Assembly (NCBI GenBank): GCA_032207245.1
Contig: CM063500.1
Coordinates: 37,614,987 to 37,678,986 of the forward strand
Reading direction: 5' to 3'
DNA: 64,000 bases
From: Pardosa pseudoannulata
Taxonomy: Eukaryota > Arthropoda > Arachnida > Araneae > Lycosidae
In this document: piece after piece, positions 37,613 through 49,600 of the stretch
Layout: each line of letters starts with the position of its first letter
Position numbering within the stretch: position 1 is the first letter of the stretch
The notes under the pieces: generated by a model
Seen by the model: the letters and a program-made list of their open reading frames with translations, nothing else
What the model was told of the DNA's origin: nothing
Database searches by the model: none
Translations under genes and position numbers: made by a program

Positions 37613-40600
37613 CTGAAAAAACTTTGTATTACCCTGCATAGTGAAATGAAAATTTGCCCTTTCATATATGTGTTAATAAGAAATAGATATCTCAAAGTAC
37701 AATAATGGAAAAATTTAAATTTTTAATAAATAATTTCCTCACATTAGTCTGTTCTCTATTTATATACTTCCAAGTAATGTTAATTGAATTATATTACTCA
37801 CATGAGTTTTATCAAATATTTTAATTTAATTATTATATGCTAAGAAATTGGCATCTACTTTATATTCAAAATTTTAGCTTTAAAAATGCATAAATATAGC
37901 TTTGTCGGACTTTACATTTCAGAACAATAATTTTGTCAAATAAGGTAGCTTTTCACAAGGTTAAAAATATTATGTTGCTAACATTGACAAAAAATCTAGA
38001 AATTAATTTTAAAATATTAAAAATATATTTTATCACTTCTAAACCAATATAATATTATAACACCAAAAGAACTTAAAATATGCAGATTTTAAAGCAATAA
38101 ATTGTAAAATTATTGCTTTATTCTAAATGTTATGTTAGTCTCTATGAAGAACCTCATCAAGTTCTGTAATTTTTAATAACAAAACTACAATAAACTGATA
38201 CAAAGAAAAAATGACTATCAAAAATTACCCAAAATGTATTAAAAGTGCATCTTAAACAAAACATTAAAAAACAATCTAAAAGTACAATATTTTCTTGAAA
38301 AAAGGTCATATAAAAAAAATTGAAAAAAAGTCATTACAGAAATTTAGTTAAAATTTAAAAAAGGTCATTATAGGTTTTAATAATGATAATAACTATAACA
38401 ATCATTTTGTTTTTAAAGTAGAAGTTATGAATGTACTACAATAAATCTTGAAAACAAAACATGTTTTGTCCAAAAAGTGGAGTTTTATTGATTTGGGTTT
38501 ACTTTAGCAAACTCTGTACTACAGTCAACCTACTGTTCAGAGACCCTTTGTCTTTTTCATAACGTGCAAATCTGACAAGTTTGGTTAGAAAATGAGAGAT
38601 TATATAAGTATTGAATAGTGAAATTCACTTCTACAAAGCCAAAAGGTTTATAGGAATGATATAAATAAATAACCTTTCAGACATGCTTCATGGAGAGGTG
38701 TGCTTAATGCCAGTGGAGGATTAACTTCAGCACCCTTTTTCATCAGCAATTCAACACATGGAACACTACCTACAGCACAAGCATCACATAAAGGAGTTCC
38801 ACCATCTAAGCTTGTAGCATTTACCTGTTGAGTAAATATTAGCAATAAAATTTATATTTTATAAATTAGATATTATACACTCACTTCCAAAAGTTAAGCA
38901 CGAAGATGAAAATGCTAATTTCCGGAAGCCAATCAGAATTGAATAGGATGCAATTCGCTGCAAAGGTACATGGAATATGCAAAAAAAAGGTCAGTCTTAT
39001 AAGATGCCAGCTTTATAAAAGAGTTACAGGAGTTGATTGTAAGTGCTGATAGAAGGTGTTTAAAACTTTCATACAAATTGTTTTCAAGACATACCTGTTT
39101 CTATGACTCCCAGAAAATGAATGAAAGATTCTGAGCATTGGTGTGCTGTGAGGCGCATTAAAGCAGGACAGTCGACCCCAGATGTTGCTCTTTTCTTCAG
39201 CGTTTATCATTCTGTATTTTCACGTTTAAACAATTCCAAACCACACACACAGTTGTACAAAGGCTCATAGCCAGTCGCCCAAGGAACCTCTGCAGAAGAT
39301 CAATATATTGCTATTTTAGACAGGTTGAATCGCAGAGCGATATCCACACGTGTGACATCTGTGATTACAGCTTCCATTGGTAAGGCGATATCTGCAGTTA
39401 CTGTATGCTGAAGATTATATATAAGTGGACTGTATGCCCGGGTGTCTCGAGTTTGTGTTTTTCTATCCGACCAATCAAGAGGGTACAATTAAATTGGTGC
39501 CGGGAACATGTCACTTGGACTGTGTCTGAGTGGGACAATGTCATGTTTACTGATGAGTCAAGATTTGCACTGGAGCCAGATGACAAGCGCATAAGGACAT
39601 GGTGTGAACAAGGAACATGTGATCAGCCCCAAAACATCACCAAACATCATGCATTTCGAGGCGGAAGCATTATGGTATGGGCTTGAATTTCATTACGACA
39701 TCACAATTACCTGCACATCTTTAAACGGGTTTCTATGATGGCTGTCCGGTATAGAGATGAAGCCCTAGAACCCATTGTGAGATTTTACGCTGCAGCAGTT
39801 GGGCCTAATTTTGTTTTGATGGATAATAATGCATGTCCCTATAGAGCTGACATCATTGATGACTACCTGGAGAGTGAAGGGATTGCACATATGGTATGGC
39901 CAGCATATTTGCCCAACCTTAATCCCAGTGACAATTTTTGGGATGCTCTTGGCCATGCTGTATCTTCATGTTTCCCACATCCAGCCACTCTTATGGAGCT
40001 GGAAACTGCTCTACAAAAAGAATGGTGATTGCTTAATTCTGCAGTGGGTGACCACGTAATTGAAAGCATGGTCTAAAGGTGTAAACTTTGTATGCAGATG
40101 AGGGGGGATCACATATCCTGTTAAGGTCCTTTTTTTTCATTTTATGCTGTTTATTTTAACTTTATACATAAAGTCTCCAGTATGTCATTATCTGATAACT
40201 TACAAAACTTTAATACTGTTTTCATTTCTGTATATAGTTACTGATTTTGTTTTATGCATAAATATATTTGCTACTTTCCTGCTGAATTTTGTGTCAATCA
40301 AAGCAGTATTTGTTGATTTTTTTGCATTTTACATCTTTGTGCTTAACTTTTGGAAGTGAGTGTATAATAATAACATTATTTAACATTTACCATTTTTGAA
40401 TGTCACAGAATTGCTGTCAAAGAATGGATTTAGCAAATTTCATGTTAAATTTTAAAGATTTGAACTAAGGTCTTTGTTTGATTTTATATTTTTTACCAAT
40501 GCATTTTTATTACATTTTCTCTCATTTAATATTTTAATAAAAAAATTTTGTAGATTTGTTGAATTAATTATATTTTTTCTTATATTTATATATTGAGATA

Positions 40601-43600
40601 AAAAAAATTAACCTCATAAATTATCAAACTCCAATGTTCATTTTTCATCTGAATATAAAAATTTATTCATGATCGAACAATACCCCATATATGCATGAGT
40701 CACAGGTTCACTTTAGAATTAACACATATAATACTGTAGAGGTATAAACAACAGATCATCAGCTTTTAAAAATCTATATTAGGTCCTAAGGACATGAGAA
40801 AATTCTCTTCTTACTTGTATGGTTTACAGTACGGATGTAAATTCAAGGCTTAAGATATTTGAAAGAAAATGTATAAGAAGTCATGCTCAAATTCTAAATT
40901 ATAGAATTACATTTTTCCAGGTTTACAAGAACTTTTTTAAAATTATTTTGCCAAAACTGTCTAAGTTTTTTTATTTTTTATCCCCTTGGACTACTTTTTA
41001 ATTATGTGCCTTTTAGATATCAGCATCACTTATTGAGTCACATCTTGAATTACACTCAAGAGCCAAAACATTATGACTACCTCTACATTTTGCAATGAAC
41101 TCGCCTGGATGACGTGGGAGGCACATGATCAGGTGGAAGTGGTATTTACTGCTACTGGAGAGTCTGGGAAAGGCTGCGGATCTAAGCGATTTTGATAGAG
41201 GGCAGATTGTAATGGCTCGAAGGCTCGGAACAAGTATTTCCAAAATTGCATGACTCGTAGATTGTTCGTGATCTACAGTTGTTACTACTTATGCAAAGTC
41301 AGTGAATGACTGTGAAACCAGCAGTAAGTGACATGGTGTTGGATCAAAGAAAAAGGTCATTGGAGACTCTCTCGCATGGTGAAGCAAAACTGGAGTCAGA
41401 CAGTGGCTCAGCTGACAACTCAACCCAATGCAGGGCCAAGTAGAATAGTATAGGAGCACACTTCAGCGAACACCGTTGGATATGTGGCTACACAGCAAAT
41501 GTCCCACTCGTGTGCCTTTGTTGACCAAGCATCATAGCCAATTTCGCCTATGCTGGGCCCGGGAACATCACTACTGGTCCATGGATCAGTGGGAAGAGAG
41601 TTACCTGGTCAGATGAATCACGGTTTGTCATTCATCAAGCTGATGACTGTGTCAGGATATGCCATCTTCCAGGTAAACAGTTGCTCCCTCAATGTACAGT
41701 AAATTGTACACAGGCCAATGGTAGTGGTATTACGCTTTGGGGGACGTTCTCTTGGGCATCTCTGGGACCCGTGGTTGTGGTAGAGCAGATCATGAATGCT
41801 ACAGGGTATCTGAACATCATTGCAGATCAGTTGCACCCTTATATGACCTCTGTTTTTCCAGCTGGAAATGGAATGTTCCAACAGGACAACACCCCACATC
41901 ACAAAGCTAAAATTATGTTGGAGTGGTTCCAGGAACTTGACGCAGAATTCCAGTTAATGTCCTGGCCGCCTAACTCACCGAATCTCAATCCAATAGAACA
42001 CATTTGGGATGTCATGGGACAGCAGCTCAGAGTTCAAAGACCACCAATTCACAATATCTCGTATTTGCGTAACCGTTGCTTAAGCATCTGGTACAATCTG
42101 TCTCCGGCCATCTACCAAGGACTCATGGCATCCATTCCAAGGCGGGTTGAAGCTATGTTGCGCGCTAAATGTGGGCCAACTGGTTATTGACAGGTGGTCA
42201 TAATGTTTTGGCTCTTGAGTGTATATGCAGCTGTATCAACATAATAGATAAATTACTTGAATTTATTCTCTACATTTTCAATATCTCATTCCTTCATATA
42301 TATATAAATACATATTTACATAACATTTGCATGGAATATGTAGTGATATTAACAAAATTAAATTTGAATTTTTGTATTTTTCATTAACTACATGCATACC
42401 AACCACTGGTGAATTCTGTAACATGTAAATCATATTATAAAATTTAAAACTGATATATTTTAGAAGAAAGAACTAAATTCAAATATTTTTCTAACATCTC
42501 AAAATGCAGGATTCTGATATTACGAAAATTAAAATTTTACTAATAATCCTCTTAATGTTTAGATCTGAGATGGAAAATGTGTATGACTTGTCTTTGTAAT
42601 CTCACTAAGCACACAACAATTGCATCCTGGGAAAAATTAAGCAAGAGATAATATAGTCATAATATAAAGGAAAAATATAAGTTCATTACAATTGAGAATC
42701 GCAGTTTATAAACTATACACCTATACTTTTATCGATGAGAGTAACATTCAGTGAATCTAGACAAAAGGTTTGGCAATCAAAGAGTTAATTCCAGACATGA
42801 TTTATAAGTGTATAAAATTTGATCACTACTTTAAAAATAAAATTATGAAGAATTCATTACACAGGGTTTTAATAATTAAGATGCTTATTTTTAGAACCTG
42901 GAGAAAGAAATTAACCCTTTGTATGACTAAATTGCAAATTTGCAACATACAAAAAAATTAATATCATTTACACAGGGTGTTTTTAAAAAATGGTTTTGTT
43001 GATTGTTGCTATCCTGAAACACTGTGGTCAAAATAATTTGTTCATAAAAGTTCTATCAAATGGTCATAATAAGCTTAATTTTCATATCAAAATATTATTC
43101 ATCATTTGATCTGATATATATGATTATTACGGAAAAAAACTTGGGTTTTATTTTTAAAAAATTTTAATGTGGAGACAACAGAAGTGTATTTACCACAACA
43201 ATAGTTTCAAATTCTTTATGTAAATAATTTTTTAGCAAAATAATTTGCAATATTCATAAGAATTATGTATTTTTGTAAGTAGAAAATATACTTTTGACAA
43301 TAAATATTCATGTTTATGTTTTATATTCTTTTTATTACATGTTAAATGATGTATTCTACCATCTGATTAAATATTTTTTTAATATTAATAAAATATTAAA
43401 CATTACAGTAATAAGATTTAAAGTTCTCTAATAACTACTGTAATCTGTTAACATCATAATTGTATAATCAATTTTATTAATCCAGTAGCAAAAGGGAAAT
43501 GATACCTTATCTGTCTAATTCTATGCTTTTAAAGCTTTAAGATTAAATACATTTTTATGGTATCCGTCTACATTGAAAACGTCATTTTTTGCCAAAAATC

Positions 43601-46600
43601 ATAAATTTTTTATTATTATTATTTCTCTATTGTAAAATTTAAACTTTAAGGCTTCTAAATCTGTTTTTGTTTTGTCTCTACGGCATTTTAAAGAAAAGTT
43701 ACAGCTCTTTAAACATCACTGACAGCTATCAAAACAAAACGGAAGTAGCGACTTCGGAACCAGAAATTGTGACTTTAAAGCCTTTTAAAGAGCATTTTTT
43801 GGACAAAACTTTTTTAATTTTTATGACGATTAGTTTAAAATTTTTTCTAGTATTCTTAATATTTAGCAACTTGTCAATTACAAAGTTTTGGTTGGTTGGT
43901 TGGGAGCACTACGGTCTACTTTTTGCTACACGAGGGCTAATGAGACCGGGACCTACTGTTTAAAGCCGATTCCGAACGGCTACGAACATCCATGCCTCAG
44001 TGGGACTCGAACCCACGAACTCCGGTTCCGAAGGTCAGTGCCCTAACCATTCGGCCATCGTTCGGCGAACAAAGTTTTGAAGCAAGAAAGTGTGGGAAAT
44101 TTTAAACATGTATTTTAATTTTTTAATAGTTAAAGTTGTTTCATAAACTTCAAATGCATTTTTCTCATAACGGTATTTTTAATAAAATGTTGAAACTTAA
44201 AATGTGATTTCTCAAAAAATTCTAGTGAAAATTATTATGAATGCTTTTGATAGTATTTACTAGTAAATACCAAAAAGCTTTAAATTTGGATAATTTTTAA
44301 TGATGTTACACTCATAGTTAGATATAAAGGTAATGAAAATTCGTTAAAAATTCTATGTGCATAATATTGAAGGTCTAAAATTTTTTACCAAATGTAAATT
44401 AAGCAAAGATTTTAGGTGATTCACTAGTCCAGTGTATAAGAAATGTGTTGCATCAAAAAATATTGAAATAATTTAATTTATTAAAAAATCAGACTTTTTG
44501 AAAAAACCCCGATTTTTTTACTAAATTTTCTTCATTTATTAGAAATTTTATAAAAACTTCTATAGGAATAAATTTTTTAAGTGCAATTCTCTATGATAAT
44601 ATAAAAAATAAATCTAAAAATGTAAAAACATGAACTAGTTTCTACGCTTAAAGGAAAAAGTTCTCCAAACATAAACGGATACCTTAATTGTGAAATAAAA
44701 AATTATCACCTTAGCTCCATAATTGATTAAAATTTCAGCACATTCAACTTGATTTTGAATGCAGGCTTCATGCAGTGGAGTCAAGCAATCATAATTTGTT
44801 TGATTAGGAGATAATCCATGATCAAGCATAAAAATTAAATTCTCTGTATGGCCAAGCTCGGCAGCTTTGTGTAAAGGATATGGTCCATAAACTTGTAATA
44901 CTACAGAAAAATAAAATTACAAAATAAATTAATATTATTCAATATAAGTTGTTCTTTAAAAAGAATTTTTATATTAACTATTAACAAAATCAACAATTTA
45001 GTATAATGCAGAAGAATTTAAAAATACTACTCTATATGTACATGCTAAAAACATAAACCATAATATCTATAATATATTATCACATACAGTCCAATTTATC
45101 AGAATCTAAACTGAAATATTTATACAAAATAATTCTAAATACTGAACTCTCAAGATATATGGTAGATCAGGACCGTAGACAGAAATTGTTTTCTGGGGGG
45201 GGGGAAAGAGTTTGGAGCACTACGGTCTATTTTCTGCAATACAAGGGCTAATGAGACCGAGACCTACTGCATAGCCAATTCCAAACAGCTACGAACATGC
45301 ATGCCACAGTGGAATTCAAACCCACAAACTCTGGCTTCAAAGGCCAGCACCCTAACCTTTCGGCCATCATTCGGCATTTTCTGGAGGAGGGAAAGGGGAA
45401 ATATATTGTTATTTGTGAATGGTAGTTCATTAAAACAAAATTAAGGTATAAAGGCATGGATGAGGTATAATAATTATCCATTTTTAACTCAAATAATTAA
45501 AAAGATTTTATGACAAACGAGAAAAGACCTAAACAAAAAAAGGTAAATATTGCAGAATATGTTAAATTTAAAAATAAAATGTTAAATTTTCAGTCAGCAG
45601 CTCGGCAAAACTTTTTATAGCCAAAGCTATTTTTTTAGGAACATGTTCTTATACAGCTAGGCAGATGACACCTACACACTTGTGGAACATTTTCTTTTGA
45701 CGAAATGGTCTTCTAGAATTTTGGGACGGGACCAGTTCCCCTTATCCCCCCTCCCCTTGCCTGCAGCCTTGTGGTAGATTATTTATACCAAAGTAAAAAC
45801 TAAAAAATATTTACAGGAATCTATCTTCTGGGTAATATTTTGCATGATTCTATTTTACTGAAATACTATGTACACAGGTAATTAGTTAAATAGAAATTTT
45901 GGATCAAAATTTGAAGTTATATTCAGATTGTTATAGCATTTTAAAGATTATTAAATATTAATGATCACCTGGACTTCATAAATACAAAACAGTCCTTACT
46001 TCAAGTCTACAAAATAATCCTGATCATTATTTTAGCACTTGCAATTCAATTTTACAAACTACTATTGTAAATTTTCTCACATTTCAGAAATGATAATATT
46101 ACTATTACAGATAGAGAAGACAAAGAGAATTTATTTTACAGTATAGTACAAATATAGATTGATAGTACTGTAAATTATTAGTTAACAGATAACATAAGCA
46201 TAGCATACAGTTTGATTATTGATTATCATTGGATTTATCATTATTCTTACAAGTAAAATGAGAAACTTTAAAATTCTCTTGACATATAAACTATGCAAAG
46301 GCTAAATTATTAACATGTATAGATATTTAAACACAAATTCATTTATTCCTAAATATACATACTCAATGATTATAAAAGTTATAATGATTTGATGATTTTT
46401 GTAATAAAATATTTAACATGATACATTTCTTGGATTAAAAAAAGGTAGAATAACAACTCTAAATCTGTAGAGAAAAAAAAAAACAGAAAATCTAAACATG
46501 ACTGTTGATATAATTTTGTCCTAAATATAAAAATAAATGCAGATAAATATGAAGTTGTCCCTCTTTCGAAAAAGAATTTAGTCTTAGATAGTTTAATTGT

Positions 46601-49600
46601 CATTAGTATAACTTAAGAAATAATTTAACCAAAAAATATCATCATGAAAAGTGAAAGAGTAACATAGATTCTCAACTACTCTAAATAAGTGTTAAAATTA
46701 TCATATGAAAATATAAAGTGATAATAATTCCTCATTTAAATAGCAGACATATACATTTAACAACAGATATTCAGTTAACAGAATAAAATGGCTTTGAAAT
46801 TTTAATAATTAATATTTACTGTTACATAAAAATATAAATGCCAAACTAACAAAATTTATAACCCAATTAAATTAAATGAACAAGATTTAAAAGGCTCTAA
46901 AACTTGTTGTAAATAGAATCAATTAGATTATTAATTCAAATTAATTTTGGTGATAACTAGATTAAAACCATCTTTAACCTTTACTATGTGTGATTAAACA
47001 TCTTTTAATTAATTTTGAATGATTTTAATAATTTGAGGATATATAGCTTTTAGAAATATAAAATAAAGTAGTTCAAGATTATGTTAATTAAACTACTAGG
47101 CGTTATAATTATTTCAACTTAATCCCACATTTATTTAAGTTTGGCAAAGTATACAAAATAGATTTTGTAAGTTATTATTAATAACATAAAAAATATAAAA
47201 TATATAAAATTACTGAAATTGAATTTTTATAAGTTTAAATTTTTAAAAATTTAGGGTGGCTACTATAAATTTTTCCTAAAAGAATTTAAATATTCTAAAA
47301 TTTGTTCTAAAATTCTAATATACGTCATCTTCCGAATTTCTTAAAATCTTCGAATAAATTGAATATATCTAGTATATATCTAGTTTCTAGAAAATATCTA
47401 GTTTCCTGACATTTAACCGTTAGACAATTAAAAAAATAAAACGAATAGTAATGTTTAAATTAGAGAAACTCAATATTATATGCAAATTTTCTCTCGTGAT
47501 CAAAAAAATATATATAAATCTTAAATGTTTAATATTAGTTAAGTGTAAAATACAGTAAAAAATAAAAAACAAAAATATTAGTCCACGCATTTTATAATAT
47601 ATAATACCAATATTCAGAGAGAGACTGTACACATTCACTCAAATGAATTCAGAAACTAATAATAATGTTTTTAATGTTAGAATTAGGTTCCAAAGGTACA
47701 ATGAAAATAAGAGATTCAATAAAGAAAGTTTGACGAAAACAACCCTTTTCCGGCACGCATTACAAAAAAAACATTGAAAAACTGAAAAATATTTACAGGA
47801 ATCTATCTTCTGGGTAATATTTTGCATGATTTTATTTTACTGAAATACTATGTACACAGGTAATTAGTTAAATAGAAATTTTGGATCAAAATTTGAAGTT
47901 ATAATCAGATTGTTATAGCATTTTACAGATGCAAACTTAACAAAATATAAACATAAACACTGGCACTGTCTATCTAGTGTCGTACGTGTTGCCACTTTTT
48001 TTTAAATTTAATACACTAATTTAAATCATTGATATGATTGGGACGAATTTTCTTCTTGTTACAGGACAGATTCTGTAACTTTTCTATCCTAATGATTTTA
48101 ATTCAACTGTAACATTTTTGAAATTCAGTAATCAAAAACAGTAATCATTGGAGAGGGAAAACTTTCAATTCAACCTTTACAACAAGAAATTTCCACTGAT
48201 TTATAAAGTGAAACGTCAACATCGATCACTAACAAGGCAATTTTTAACCAAATCCAACCCTTCCTCCTTATCGTAACTCTCATAGTGTTGCTATGCTCCT
48301 TGACATACTTATTTAAAAAAAAAAACTACCTAAGATACTCGGCATTGCCCGGTTATTGTATTTTCTTCCAATATTCATTTTAGACTTATTAGCGATCATC
48401 AACCCCCCCCCCCTCTTCACAAAAAAAATTTTGGGATTTGAAAAGCTATAATCTATTATTTTGATACTTGAAATATGGTCCCACACCTTAAAAGCCGAAT
48501 TTGAAAATACCGAGTATTCCGGGAAGCTGCGGAATTTCAACCCATAGACTACGGTATCGAAATGCAGCGCCCATCGTTTGGTAATTCCTGGTGTATCAAA
48601 GGACATAATGAGTAATAATTTAATCCTTAAATTAGATTCTATTCATAGTCTTTTTTATGGGGATAGTGGGCTCTTTTCAAGTATATTAGAATCAGGTGTG
48701 GTCATTTATGTTTGCATTCTACCTCGTCCAAATCATAGTTCCCAATATAATAAGAGAGGAAGATATCCCATTTGTGAAATATTATGATATAGTAAAGATC
48801 AGAAGTCTAATAGTCAGTTTTCCTCTATAGCAGCATTAAAATTGTCTTATACCCCTTCAGAGTTCTGCATTGCCAAGCCTAAGGCACTGTGAATATGCTG
48901 TGTATATATATATTTTTTTTAATTACAGAAGACAATCTTTTTCCAAAATAACTTTTCTGGTACATTTATACTTTTACAGTTATATATAAGAAAGATCAAT
49001 CAAAAGTAATTGTTAAAAATAGAACTAGTTTATCTGTAATATTTTCTTCACTGTATATTAAATAATTTTTTAATATTAGATGACCTATACGGTTAAATAA
49101 ATAATTATGTTCTACTATAATTTTAGAATACGTTCTATTTTATAAATTAATGCATTATATTAACTAGTAAAATTGTACAATTCTTGCAATTATTCATTAT
49201 TATGTAATGACAAATACTCTCTTAATGAGCAATTTAGAGATTTTTCAAAACTTATTCAAAACTCCACCTAAACACTGACAATTTCATTGCCTTTTCTACT
49301 ATAATATTTTTTACCTTTATTAAATTAGTAACCGCTGTAAAAATCAATAAAAATTAATAAATTATGTCAAATGTCAAAATTTTGGGACGATTATCAGAAA
49401 CTTTGGGAACTTTACCTTTTCACGTATTTAAAAATTAATATGTTCTTTTATGCCATTAAGAAAATGTTTTGGTGAGCATGGAATTTGTATATGAATGCAA
49501 AATTCACTGATAAAATATTGAAGACAAAATACTGATAGCGTTACAAAATTCTGTAATGCTATCAAAATTAATTTAAACTAATCAGAAAAACATTTAAAAT

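Noticed and set aside
43960..44066. Apparent tRNA gene (good A and B boxes)
   Set aside because: No pairing acceptor stem; the sequence continues into the SINE core and tail with an 11-bp target duplication, so it is a SINE head.
45796..47926. LTR retrotransposon bounded by the 150-bp direct repeats
   Set aside because: No TG..CA ends, primer-binding site, polypurine tract or flanking duplication seen.
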